Of a stretch of DNA of 43,081 bases, positions 1 through 9,610 are shown in pieces (the first letter of the stretch is position 1; each line of letters begins with the position of its first letter). Position numbers and translations under genes: made by a program. The DNA lies in NCBI GenBank assembly GCA_013316395.1, contig WSMU01000003.1:1-43081 (forward strand). The letters are read 5' to 3'. Origin of the DNA: Alphaproteobacteria bacterium (GTDB lineage Bacteria; Pseudomonadota; Alphaproteobacteria; Rs-D84). Under the pieces are notes generated by a model. It did not search any database. It saw only the letters and a list, made by a program, of their open reading frames with translations, and was not told the origin of the DNA.

Positions 1-1707
1 GGTGGTGCACCTTCTGGGGCGGTAAGTGCGGCGCGTGCGGGGTCGATGCGTGTTTCGGCATCCGGTGGCACGGGTGGCAGTGTCGCGCCCAATCGTGGCA
101 CGACAACAACCGGCCGCGTTGCGACGGCGCCGCGACTGTCTATTGGCAAATATCTTGGTGGCGGCACATCTGTTAGCGGGGGGAGCTCTATAAAGAACCA
201 AAAGCCTGGCGGCAGTACCAGCAGCAGTAGCGGCAGCGGTTCTATGGACCCGGGTGTTATGGCAGATTTGGAAAGCCGTGTTGGCGAGCTGGAGGGGCAG
301 GTCGCAAATATTTACGTCAAGGATGATGTGGATTCTATGCTGCAGGACAAGCAGAATGTTTTGACGCCTGTTGATGATTATATTGAAATTGAAAACGATG
401 AAATTTATCTGAATGTTGACGCGCTTCGGGAAGGCTTGGAAGTAATTGCCGGCAAGGATGGGCGCGAGGTTGAAATCGGCTCGAACGCCACTCATTTGTT
501 GTGGCGCTACAAGGGTGACACTGCCTGGCAGGAGCTGATTGCGCTGGCTGATATTACAGGACCCCAGGGGCCGGCCGGTGAAAAAGGTGAAAAGGGAGAT
601 CCGGGCGAAGGATTGGACCCGGAACAGTATCCGACGAAAGAGTTTATGAATGCTGAAATTGCACGGGCGATAGATTCTGCAAATTATGTAACACCTGAGG
701 CGTTAAGCGAAGCTATTGCGGGCTTTGCGACCAGAACGGCGGTAGCAGAGAGTATTGCCGATGCGACATCGGGTCTGGCCTCTAAGGAAGAGTTGGCCGG
801 ATACGCTAAAACTGCGGATGTTTATACCAAGGACCAGGTGTATACCAAAGGGGAGGTTGATACCAAGGTTGCCGATGTTGTTGCAGGTGACATGAGCGAG
901 GCTCTTGCCGCGTATGCCAAGACGGCGGATGTAAACAGCGCGCTTGAGAAAAAGGCCGATGTTTCAGCTTTGTCTGATTATGCGACGAATGCTGTTGTGA
1001 CGGGATTGACCGGTCGTGTTTCGGCGGTTGAAACTGAAATGGATGATATTAACGATCTGGCGGCAAATGCGGCGACAGATGCGGCCACGGCGGTTACTTC
1101 TGCGACCGCGGCAAAGACGGCCGCGGATGAAGCCACGGCGGCGGCCGGTGTTGCATTAACAACGGCAAATTCTGCATCTGGGGCGGCTGATGCGGCCAAA
1201 ACACTGGCAGAGGGTGCAAAAACATCTGCGGATACGGCTGTTGCGACCGCGGGTGCGGCGAAAACAGCAGCAGATGCGGCGACGGCTGGTTTGGCGCTAA
1301 AGGCTAATGCGGATGATGTGTATACAAAGACCGCGGCGGATGAAAAATTTGCGCTAAAGGCGAATACATACACCAAGACAGAGGTAGATACCAAAGTTGC
1401 GGAGATTTCGGCCGGTAATATGGACGAAGCTTTGAAAGCTTATGCTAAAACCGAGTATGTTGATGCGGAGCTGGCAAAGAAAGCGAATACGGATTCTTTG
1501 GGGGCATTGGCTCTAAAGAATACGATTTCAAATGCAGACGTTGCAGATGATGCGGCGATTGCGAAAACAAAACTGTCGGCGGATGTTCAGGCGTCCCTGT
1601 CAAAGGCAGACCAAGCAGTTTCTATCGCGGATGCCCCTGAAACGGGTGACTTCGTGTTGGCGATTAGTGATGGTCAAAAAGGCTGGTTTGAGGTGGTTAC
1701 GGAGTAA
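1..1707 (+). CDS. Low-complexity/coiled-coil surface or fibre-like protein with a collagen-like segment; 5'-truncated by the window edge
   Basis: Frame 1 is open from base 1 through the ATG at 46 to the stop at 1707. Contains GPQGPAGEKGEKGDPGEG and two copies of a YTK-EVDTKVA-I/V-AG-M-EAL-AYAKT module. Confidence 0.7.
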   Translation, partial: GGAPSGAVSAARAGSMRVSASGGTGGSVAPNRGTTTTGRVATAPRLSIGKYLGGGTSVSGGSSIKNQKPGGSTSSSSGSGSMDPGVMADLESRVGELEGQVANIYVKDDVDSMLQDKQNVLTPVDDYIEIENDEIYLNVDALREGLEVIAGKDGREVEIGSNATHLLWRYKGDTAWQELIALADITGPQGPAGEKGEKGDPGEGLDPEQYPTKEFMNAEIARAIDSANYVTPEALSEAIAGFATRTAVAESIADATSGLASKEELAGYAKTADVYTKDQVYTKGEVDTKVADVVAGDMSEALAAYAKTADVNSALEKKADVSALSDYATNAVVTGLTGRVSAVETEMDDINDLAANAATDAATAVTSATAAKTAADEATAAAGVALTTANSASGAADAAKTLAEGAKTSADTAVATAGAAKTAADAATAGLALKANADDVYTKTAADEKFALKANTYTKTEVDTKVAEISAGNMDEALKAYAKTEYVDAELAKKANTDSLGALALKNTISNADVADDAAIAKTKLSADVQASLSKADQAVSIADAPETGDFVLAISDGQKGWFEVVTE

Positions 1708-1753
1708 TCTCAAATCATTATAAACGGCCCTTGGGCCAAGTGTAAAAAAGGAA

Positions 1754-2578
1754 GTGAAAGAAATGAAAGTAAAGAATGTCGCTTTTTCTGGGGTTGCAGC
1801 GGCTATGATGCTTAGTGCTGGTATCGGTGCGGCGGCGGCGGCTCCTCAAATCGCCAGCAAGCAATATGTTGACAATAAGGTTGCCACAGATGTTCAAACA
1901 CTGCAGACGACGATTGAAAACAACTATACCAAAACAGAGCAGTTACAGGATGTTATCGTAACAAATATCACAAACGAATTGCAGTCGGAAAACAGTGAGT
2001 TGAAAACCGCTATTGATGAAGCGTTGGATACCAAGGCGGATGCTGCGACGGTAACTCAGATTCAGAACAATGTTAACACAATGGCTACCACGGTTCAAAA
2101 TCTGGAGGCGGATGTTGCGGGCAAGGCAGATAAACTGAAGGGCGAGGCAATCAAGGCCGGTAATATCGCAACAATTGATGCGAATGGTAATTATGTTGCC
2201 GGAACAGTTGCGGCGGCGGATTTGGTAACAAATGCAACAGTTACTGAAAAGATTACATCTGCATTGGAAGGTAATGAGTCTGTAAAAGAAATCATTACGA
2301 CAATCGTTAGCAACGGCGATGTTGTCACAGATGCAATCGATACATCTATTGCGTCGGGTACGCTGAAGACAGAGCTAGATAAAAAAGCCAACGCAGCCGA
2401 TGTTTATACAAAGACAGAAACAGATGCAAAAATCATAAACCTGGCGATTCCAAAGCCACAGGGTGCGTGTGCGTCTGAATCCGGTCGTTGCGTATTGTCG
2501 GTTGACACAACTGGTAATTCTTTAATGTGGTTGGATGTGACCGCCCCTCTGGAAGGCACAACAACACCAGCAGAATAA
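1754..2578 (+). CDS. Secreted coiled-coil-type protein, paralog of the local array (signal peptide then QIASKQYVDNKV); start may be 1763
   Basis: Intact ORF; hydrophobic N-terminal signal; Y-V-D motif after the predicted cleavage site; C-terminal IPKPQGAC...VLSVDTTGNSLMWLDV resembles its neighbours. Confidence 0.7.
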   Translation: MKEMKVKNVAFSGVAAAMMLSAGIGAAAAAPQIASKQYVDNKVATDVQTLQTTIENNYTKTEQLQDVIVTNITNELQSENSELKTAIDEALDTKADAATVTQIQNNVNTMATTVQNLEADVAGKADKLKGEAIKAGNIATIDANGNYVAGTVAAADLVTNATVTEKITSALEGNESVKEIITTIVSNGDVVTDAIDTSIASGTLKTELDKKANAADVYTKTETDAKIINLAIPKPQGACASESGRCVLSVDTTGNSLMWLDVTAPLEGTTTPAE

Positions 2579-2605
2579 TATTTAATAAATAAAAATGGAT
2601 AAATT

Positions 2606-3298
2606 ATGAAAAAACTTACAACTGGTATATTTACTGTTCTGCTGGGCTTGGTTGCTATTGATGCAAATGCGGCTATTACGTCAAAGGCCTATGTTGATGC
2701 CAAGGTATCGACAGAAGTTGGAAAGGTTAATACAAAGGTAACAGAGCTAAATACAACGGTTAATGATTTTACAACAAATATTGGTGATAGAATTAACACC
2801 ACTATTAACCAAGCGCTGACAAATGAAGATTCCCAAATCTACAAAGAGCTGGAATCTAAGGCTTCGACGGCGGATTTAAAGGCTATTGATGAGCGCTTAT
2901 ACAATGCCGAGGCTGATATTGATGCACTGGAGAGGACAGTTGGAACATCCGAACTGGCGACAGAGGAAAAAACACTGACCGAGGCAATCAATGAATTGAA
3001 TACTAACAAAGTAACACAGGCTAAGGTTACAACAGATATTGCCGCCGCGGTAAAGGTTGAAACAGACCGTGCAACAGCAGCAGAGCAGGCAAATGCAAAT
3101 GCTATTGCGGCGAATACAGCGGCTGTTGAACAAGCTCAGGCTGATGCGACACAGGCGCTGAATGAGTCTATTAAGCAGATTAAGGCAACCGGTGAAGACG
3201 GAACCTATGTTTTGACTATCAAGACAATCGGCGACCAGGCTACGCTGAAATGGGAGCAGATTGAGCGTGCAGAAGCCACACAAACACCAGAGGCTTAA
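2606..3298 (+). CDS. Secreted coiled-coil-type protein, paralog of the local array
   Basis: MKKLTTGIFTVLLGLVAIDANA signal peptide followed by AITSKAYVDAKV; C-terminal VLTIKTIGDQATLKWEQIE. Confidence 0.7.
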   Translation: MKKLTTGIFTVLLGLVAIDANAAITSKAYVDAKVSTEVGKVNTKVTELNTTVNDFTTNIGDRINTTINQALTNEDSQIYKELESKASTADLKAIDERLYNAEADIDALERTVGTSELATEEKTLTEAINELNTNKVTQAKVTTDIAAAVKVETDRATAAEQANANAIAANTAAVEQAQADATQALNESIKQIKATGEDGTYVLTIKTIGDQATLKWEQIERAEATQTPEA

Positions 3299-3395
3299 TG
3301 CAGTAAATGCCGACGACCGTATTATGCGGTCGTCGGATATAGTGATGTAATATTTTGCATCGTCGGCAGATAAAACAATATTGGTAAAATTAATT

Positions 3396-4313
3396 ATGAA
3401 AAAAGCAGGATTTTTAGCACTTTCTTTGGCTATTATGCTCATTGCTGGTGCTGCACGTGCGGATATTGCATCTACATCATATGTAGAAAACGCCATTGCG
3501 CAAAAAGAAGACGTATCAAACAAGGCTTCAGAAACCTACACATCCGACAGCACGACACAATACCCGTCAATCCGCGTTGCAGAAACGATTGCCGCCAAGG
3601 CGGTTCAGGGGCTGGGTGATTTGGCGGGCCTGGACCAGGTTGGTACGGATGAGATAAAGGACGGCGCTGTAACAAAGGTAAAGTTGGATACATCTGTTCA
3701 GGCATCGCTGGGCAAGGCTGATACTGCGGTTCAGTCGGCCGCGCTGACCGCGGAAACACAGGCGCGGACAAATGCAGATAATGCTATTAACACCAAAATA
3801 GGTACCGTGCCCGCCGGAAAGACAGTTGTCGGTATGATTGATGAGGCAAAGACCGCGGCAACATACGATGATACGCAGGTTAAGGCGGATATTGCAGCGA
3901 ATACAGCGGCTATTGAACAAGCTCAGGCTGATGCGACAAAGGGTATTGGTGACGCAGCGGCCGCTGCACAGACAGCTAATGCGGCCAAGGCAGCGATAGA
4001 TAATGCGTCTACTGGTCTTGGGTCTAAGTTGCCAACGGCAACATATAATACTCAGGTAGGTACGGTTAGTGCAGCAAATATGGGAACAACTGCGACAACA
4101 GTAGTTGCTGCAATTAATGAAGTATCGAAAGAAGCTGCGGCTGCGGATGCCAAGGCTGTGGCTGCAGATACCAAGGCGACCGCGGCACAAAGCGCGGCCT
4201 CTGCGGCAAATACATTGGCGGCGGCGGCGATTCCAAAGCCATCGGGTACATGTAAGGATTGTGTGCTGAAGTATAATGGCACGGCCTTTTCCTGGGAGGA
4301 AATCGGTCGTTAA
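3396..4313 (+). CDS. Secreted coiled-coil-type protein, paralog of the local array
   Basis: Start moved to MKKAGFLALSLAIMLIAGAARA (signal peptide) followed by DIASTSYVENAI; C-terminal IPKPSGTCKDCVLKYNGTAFSWEEIGR. The track start at 3381 is upstream of the signal peptide. Confidence 0.68.
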   Translation: MKKAGFLALSLAIMLIAGAARADIASTSYVENAIAQKEDVSNKASETYTSDSTTQYPSIRVAETIAAKAVQGLGDLAGLDQVGTDEIKDGAVTKVKLDTSVQASLGKADTAVQSAALTAETQARTNADNAINTKIGTVPAGKTVVGMIDEAKTAATYDDTQVKADIAANTAAIEQAQADATKGIGDAAAAAQTANAAKAAIDNASTGLGSKLPTATYNTQVGTVSAANMGTTATTVVAAINEVSKEAAAADAKAVAADTKATAAQSAASAANTLAAAAIPKPSGTCKDCVLKYNGTAFSWEEIGR

Positions 4314-4420
4314 CAGGTGGTATTCTATGGCGCTGTGATAAAATGTTTATGCGCCATATATCCTCTTGTTACGGGATGTAGATTTGTGATAATATAAAAC
4401 TGGTAGAGAGTTTTTAGGTT

Positions 4421-5650
4421 ATGAAGAATATAGCGGGTGTTTTTGCAGTTTCTTTTATCGCGATTATGTCTGTGGTTGCGGCCCATGCAGATGTTGCTTC
4501 TACGGATTTGGTTGATAGACGATTTGAAGCGTTGGCTACGGTGGCAAGTACGGGCTCTTATAACGATTTGACGAATAAGCCGACAATTCCCGCGGCTCAG
4601 GTTCAGCCGGACTGGAATGCAACCACGGGTATGGGGGCGATAAAAAATAAGCCTACGTTGGGCGCGCTGGCATCGAAAGCGTCGGTTACAAGTGCGGAGA
4701 TTACAGACGGCACTATTGTAAATGCGGATATTTCCGCAACAGCCGGGATTGCGCCTTCAAAGATTAACATAGATAAGCTTACTACATATGATACCACGCA
4801 TACAGACAATGATGAGCGAATCCCTTCAGTAAAGGTGGTAGAGAGCATTGCCGCCGTATCTGCGGATGCTGCGCTTGTCGCCGCTAAGAATGTATATCAG
4901 GTTAAGTCTAATGCGAATTACCAGATGGGTTCAGCAAATGGGGCTTGGACTACGATGAGTGGTTCTCAGCAAAATGCTTTGAATTCTGGCATTACAACGG
5001 CAAAAGTAACCAAGTACGATAATTATGCCACAGGTAAGCAAGATACTTTGACCCCTGGGAGTAATGGAAATATTAAAGGGGCTGGTAGTGTGACTGTGAC
5101 TAAGGATGCCTCTGGTGTTATAACCGTATCTGGAACAGACACAAATACAGTTACAACAGCGACAACAACCGGTACCGGAAATGTTGTTTCTGCTATTACG
5201 GCAAATAACGGTGCGCTTACGGTTACAAAAGGCGTTACAGCGGCAACACCTGGTGATATTACAAATGCTATAAACGCGTTGGATGTTGCGGCATCAACCG
5301 CGGCTGGAAATGTCGTTACAAATGTTAGTCAGACAGATGGAAAAATTTCTGTAACAAAGGGAACAATAAGTGTTCCGACTGTGAATAACGCTACGCTGAC
5401 AATTAAGCAGGGGGGAGCTGTTAAGGGTACTTTTACCGCGAACCAGGCCACCGCGGCAACAATTGAGTTAACTGATAATAATACAACATATACGGCCAGC
5501 GGTTCAAATGGTGTTTCTGCATCAGTTAGTGGTACGTCGGTGAACGTATCCGGTGTATCCGCAACGCGTGATGCGGTTGGGGTGGCAAAGCTGGGAGTTA
5601 TTCCGGTTGGAACCACTGGTACGGCAACCGCTACTATTTGGGTTGAATAA
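4421..5650 (+). CDS. Secreted Thr/Ala-rich fibre-like protein (duplication copy 1)
   Basis: MKNIAGVFAVSFIAIMSVVAAHA signal peptide followed by DVASTDLVDRRF; repetitive beta/low-complexity body; followed by a terminator. Confidence 0.7.
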   Translation: MKNIAGVFAVSFIAIMSVVAAHADVASTDLVDRRFEALATVASTGSYNDLTNKPTIPAAQVQPDWNATTGMGAIKNKPTLGALASKASVTSAEITDGTIVNADISATAGIAPSKINIDKLTTYDTTHTDNDERIPSVKVVESIAAVSADAALVAAKNVYQVKSNANYQMGSANGAWTTMSGSQQNALNSGITTAKVTKYDNYATGKQDTLTPGSNGNIKGAGSVTVTKDASGVITVSGTDTNTVTTATTTGTGNVVSAITANNGALTVTKGVTAATPGDITNAINALDVAASTAAGNVVTNVSQTDGKISVTKGTISVPTVNNATLTIKQGGAVKGTFTANQATAATIELTDNNTTYTASGSNGVSASVSGTSVNVSGVSATRDAVGVAKLGVIPVGTTGTATATIWVE

Positions 5651-5710
5651 AGTTTCCCGCAAGGGGGGAGTCTGGAGGAGGGCGTCTTGGCGCCCCATAA
5701 GGAGAGAAGA

Positions 5711-5735
5711 CAGCGGCCACGGCCGCTGGTTTTTT
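5711..5735 (+). terminator. Rho-independent terminator
   Basis: CAGCGGCC-AC-GGCCGCTG followed by a T tract; repeated at 8541. Confidence 0.8.
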
Positions 5736-5759
5736 ATTCGATTAAAATGGTGCTGCGGA

Positions 5760-6332
5760 CTATAGCAGCATCATCAAGCCAATACCCAGTCCTGCTGCGA
5801 CAATCGCGAACATGGTAAGTGGCCAGAAATATTTTTTTACGATTGCATTTGCCTGTTCCTGGAAGCGCCACAGCAGTGCCGCCACCAGCGCAAAGCGCGC
5901 GGTGCGGAACACCGCCGATACACCCAGGAATAGGGCCGCCGGGAATCCCATAAAGCCCGCGCATATCGCCATTAGTTTGTAGGGAATTGGGGTAAAGGCG
6001 GTCAGAACTATTATAAATAGGCCATGCTTTATGAACAACTGCTGAGCCATTTCAAATTTTTCCATTGTGGCAAAGTTTTCAATCAGCCATATTCCGACAG
6101 AATCAAACAGCCAGAAACCAATAAGGTATGCGATTGCGCCGCCTATCAATGAACCGGCGGCGGCGGCGATTGTTATCGGTATCGCCCGGCGACGGTTTGC
6201 GATAATGGGTGGTGTCATGAATACTTCGGGCGGGACAAATAAAAATATTGATTCACATATTGTTAAAACAAAAACTATCCATGCATAGGCTGGATGTTCT
6301 GATTTTTTAAGAATAGATTCTATAAGTTTCAT
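5760..6332 (-). CDS. DedA/VTT (SNARE-associated) family inner-membrane protein, YqaA-like (duplication copy 1)
   Basis: Multi-TM protein with GSLIGGAIAYLIGFWLFDSVG and FTPIPYKLMAICAGFMGFP motifs typical of the family. Confidence 0.75.
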   Translation of the reverse strand: MKLIESILKKSEHPAYAWIVFVLTICESIFLFVPPEVFMTPPIIANRRRAIPITIAAAAGSLIGGAIAYLIGFWLFDSVGIWLIENFATMEKFEMAQQLFIKHGLFIIVLTAFTPIPYKLMAICAGFMGFPAALFLGVSAVFRTARFALVAALLWRFQEQANAIVKKYFWPLTMFAIVAAGLGIGLMMLL

Positions 6333-6417
6333 TTTTCCCCCGATTTCTCAAAATTTTTCTTGATTGTACATAAATTTAGTCTAATTTACAAATCATAAGT
6401 ACAAAAAAGATAACAAT

Positions 6418-7143
6418 ATGCAGAAAAAACGTACAAATTCAAATCGACCCGACCGCATTGCGGCCAAGGTTCAGGTGCTGGTTGCGGAAATATTGCGTGA
6501 TAATTATGGAGAGGACCCCATTTTGCGCGGGGCATCGCTGGGCAAGGCTGATACTGCGGTTCAGTCGGCCGCGCTGACCGCGGAAACACAGGCGCGGACA
6601 AATGCAGATAATGCTATTAACACCAAAATAGGTACCGTGCCCGCCGGAAAGACAGTTGTCGGTATGATTGATGAGGCAAAGACCGCGGCAACATACGATG
6701 ATACGCAGGTTAAGGCGGATATTGCAGCGAATACAGCGGCTATTGAACAAGCTCAGGCTGATGCGACAAAGGGTATTGGTGACGCAGCGGCCGCTGCACA
6801 GACAGCTAATGCGGCCAAGGCAGCGATAGATAATGCGTCTACTGGTCTTGGGTCTAAGTTGCCAACGGCAACATATAATACTCAGGTAGGTACGGTTAGT
6901 GCAGCAAATATGGGAACAACTGCGACAACAGTAGTTGCTGCAATTAATGAAGTATCGAAAGAAGCTGCGGCTGCGGATGCCAAGGCTGTGGCTGCAGATA
7001 CCAAGGCGACCGCGGCACAAAGCGCGGCCTCTGCGGCAAATACATTGGCGGCGGCGGCGATTCCAAAGCCATCGGGTACATGTAAGGATTGTGTGCTGAA
7101 GTATAATGGCACGGCCTTTTCCTGGGAGGAAATCGGTCGTTAA
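6418..7143 (+). pseudogene. Chimeric ORF: the N-terminal ~38 codons of RbfA fused in frame to the C-terminal ~200 aa of the 3396-4313 secreted protein
   Basis: MQKKRTNSNRPDRIAAKVQVLVAEILRDNYGEDPILRG matches rbfA at 9248, then ASLGKADTAVQ... matches the 3396-4313 protein; junction at 6531. Confidence 0.9.
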
Positions 7144-7250
7144 CAGGTGGTATTCTATGGCGCTGTGATAAAATGTTTATGCGCCATATATCCTCTTGTT
7201 ACGGGATGTAGATTTGTGATAATATAAAACTGGTAGAGAGTTTTTAGGTT

Positions 7251-8480
7251 ATGAAGAATATAGCGGGTGTTTTTGCAGTTTCTTTTATCGCGATTATGTC
7301 TGTGGTTGCGGCCCATGCAGATGTTGCTTCTACGGATTTGGTTGATAGACGATTTGAAGCGTTGGCTACGGTGGCAAGTACGGGCTCTTATAACGATTTG
7401 ACGAATAAGCCGACAATTCCCGCGGCTCAGGTTCAGCCGGACTGGAATGCAACCACGGGTATGGGGGCGATAAAAAATAAGCCTACGTTGGGCGCGCTGG
7501 CATCGAAAGCGTCGGTTACAAGTGCGGAGATTACAGACGGCACTATTGTAAATGCGGATATTTCCGCAACAGCCGGGATTGCGCCTTCAAAGATTAACAT
7601 AGATAAGCTTACTACATATGATACCACGCATACAGACAATGATGAGCGAATCCCTTCAGTAAAGGTGGTAGAGAGCATTGCCGCCGTATCTGCGGATGCT
7701 GCGCTTGTCGCCGCTAAGAATGTATATCAGGTTAAGTCTAATGCGAATTACCAGATGGGTTCAGCAAATGGGGCTTGGACTACGATGAGTGGTTCTCAGC
7801 AAAATGCTTTGAATTCTGGCATTACAACGGCAAAAGTAACCAAGTACGATAATTATGCCACAGGTAAGCAAGATACTTTGACCCCTGGGAGTAATGGAAA
7901 TATTAAAGGGGCTGGTAGTGTGACTGTGACTAAGGATGCCTCTGGTGTTATAACCGTATCTGGAACAGACACAAATACAGTTACAACAGCGACAACAACC
8001 GGTACCGGAAATGTTGTTTCTGCTATTACGGCAAATAACGGTGCGCTTACGGTTACAAAAGGCGTTACAGCGGCAACACCTGGTGATATTACAAATGCTA
8101 TAAACGCGTTGGATGTTGCGGCATCAACCGCGGCTGGAAATGTCGTTACAAATGTTAGTCAGACAGATGGAAAAATTTCTGTAACAAAGGGAACAATAAG
8201 TGTTCCGACTGTGAATAACGCTACGCTGACAATTAAGCAGGGGGGAGCTGTTAAGGGTACTTTTACCGCGAACCAGGCCACCGCGGCAACAATTGAGTTA
8301 ACTGATAATAATACAACATATACGGCCAGCGGTTCAAATGGTGTTTCTGCATCAGTTAGTGGTACGTCGGTGAACGTATCCGGTGTATCCGCAACGCGTG
8401 ATGCGGTTGGGGTGGCAAAGCTGGGAGTTATTCCGGTTGGAACCACTGGTACGGCAACCGCTACTATTTGGGTTGAATAA
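7251..8480 (+). CDS. Secreted Thr/Ala-rich fibre-like protein (duplication copy 2, identical protein)
   Basis: Same 409-aa translation as 4421-5650. Confidence 0.7.
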   Translation: MKNIAGVFAVSFIAIMSVVAAHADVASTDLVDRRFEALATVASTGSYNDLTNKPTIPAAQVQPDWNATTGMGAIKNKPTLGALASKASVTSAEITDGTIVNADISATAGIAPSKINIDKLTTYDTTHTDNDERIPSVKVVESIAAVSADAALVAAKNVYQVKSNANYQMGSANGAWTTMSGSQQNALNSGITTAKVTKYDNYATGKQDTLTPGSNGNIKGAGSVTVTKDASGVITVSGTDTNTVTTATTTGTGNVVSAITANNGALTVTKGVTAATPGDITNAINALDVAASTAAGNVVTNVSQTDGKISVTKGTISVPTVNNATLTIKQGGAVKGTFTANQATAATIELTDNNTTYTASGSNGVSASVSGTSVNVSGVSATRDAVGVAKLGVIPVGTTGTATATIWVE

Positions 8481-8540
8481 AGTTTCCCGCAAGGGGGGAG
8501 TCTGGAGGAGGGCGTCTTGGCGCCCCATAAGGAGAGAAGA

Positions 8541-8565
8541 CAGCGGCCACGGCCGCTGGTTTTTT
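8541..8565 (+). terminator. Rho-independent terminator (copy 2)
   Basis: Same hairpin and T tract as 5711-5735. Confidence 0.8.
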
Positions 8566-8589
8566 ATTCGATTAAAATGGTGCTGCGGA

Positions 8590-9162
8590 CTATAGCAGCA
8601 TCATCAAGCCAATACCCAGTCCTGCTGCGACAATCGCGAACATGGTAAGTGGCCAGAAATATTTTTTTACGATTGCATTTGCCTGTTCCTGGAAGCGCCA
8701 CAGCAGTGCCGCCACCAGCGCAAAGCGCGCGGTGCGGAACACCGCCGATACACCCAGGAATAGGGCCGCCGGGAATCCCATAAAGCCCGCGCATATCGCC
8801 ATTAGTTTGTAGGGAATTGGGGTAAAGGCGGTCAGAACTATTATAAATAGGCCATGCTTTATGAACAACTGCTGAGCCATTTCAAATTTTTCCATTGTGG
8901 CAAAGTTTTCAATCAGCCATATTCCGACAGAATCAAACAGCCAGAAACCAATAAGGTATGCGATTGCGCCGCCTATCAATGAACCGGCGGCGGCGGCGAT
9001 TGTTATCGGTATCGCCCGGCGACGGTTTGCGATAATGGGTGGTGTCATGAATACTTCGGGCGGGACAAATAAAAATATTGATTCACATATTGTTAAAACA
9101 AAAACTATCCATGCATAGGCTGGATGTTCTGATTTTTTAAGAATAGATTCTATAAGTTTCAT
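8590..9162 (-). CDS. DedA/VTT family membrane protein (duplication copy 2)
   Basis: Same 190-aa translation as 5760-6332. Confidence 0.75.
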   Translation of the reverse strand: MKLIESILKKSEHPAYAWIVFVLTICESIFLFVPPEVFMTPPIIANRRRAIPITIAAAAGSLIGGAIAYLIGFWLFDSVGIWLIENFATMEKFEMAQQLFIKHGLFIIVLTAFTPIPYKLMAICAGFMGFPAALFLGVSAVFRTARFALVAALLWRFQEQANAIVKKYFWPLTMFAIVAAGLGIGLMMLL

Positions 9163-9247
9163 TTTTCCCCCGATTTCTCAAAATTTTTCTTGATTGTACA
9201 TAAATTTAGTCTAATTTACAAATCATAAGTACAAAAAAGATAACAAT

Positions 9248-9610
9248 ATGCAGAAAAAACGTACAAATTCAAATCGACCCGACCGCATTGCGGCCAAGGT
9301 TCAGGTGCTGGTTGCGGAAATATTGCGTGATAATTATGGAGAGGACCCCATTTTGCGCGGGGTATCGCTGGTAGGGGCGGTGGCGCATGGCGGTTTGCAG
9401 TTTGTGCGGTTGTATTATTATTCGCGAAACGAAGACATTGCCGCGGTGCAAAAGCGCCTGGACGAGGTTGTGCGGACTGTTCGCTTTGAGTTGGCGGCCA
9501 GAATGAATCAAAAGTATGTTCCTGATATTCGTTTCGAATATGATGATACGCTGGAGCGGGCCGAGCGTATTGATGAATTGTTGGAGAATATTGCGAATGA
9601 AAAGATATAA
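9248..9610 (+). CDS. rbfA: 30S ribosome-binding factor RbfA
   Basis: Typical RbfA length and sequence (RIAAKVQVLVAEILRDN...VSLVGAVAHGGLQFVRLYYY...VRFELAARMNQKYVPDIRFEYDDTLERAERIDELL). Confidence 0.9.
   Translation: MQKKRTNSNRPDRIAAKVQVLVAEILRDNYGEDPILRGVSLVGAVAHGGLQFVRLYYYSRNEDIAAVQKRLDEVVRTVRFELAARMNQKYVPDIRFEYDDTLERAERIDELLENIANEKI

Larger units (their letters stand above)
3701..9362. repeat. Direct tandem duplication, unit 2830 bp (3701-6530 and 6531-9360, plus GG at 9361-9362)
   Basis: Coordinate offset of exactly 2830 throughout (4421/7251, 5760/8590, 6418/9248); the duplicated ORF translations are identical; breakpoints read directly. Confidence 0.97.

Noticed and set aside
978-1394. 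138-aa antisense ORF in the Ala-rich protein gene
   Set aside because: Mirror of GC-biased alanine codons on the other strand; no SD, no independent motif.
3567-4190. Long Cys/Arg-rich antisense ORFs (also 6439-7020)
   Set aside because: Antisense reading of Ala/Ala-Asp repeats, translation artefact (CRISCLCSGRC type).
1-5650. Prophage tail-fibre module
   Set aside because: Fibre-like repeats, but each protein has a Sec-type signal peptide and no structural, lysis or packaging phage genes occur in the window.
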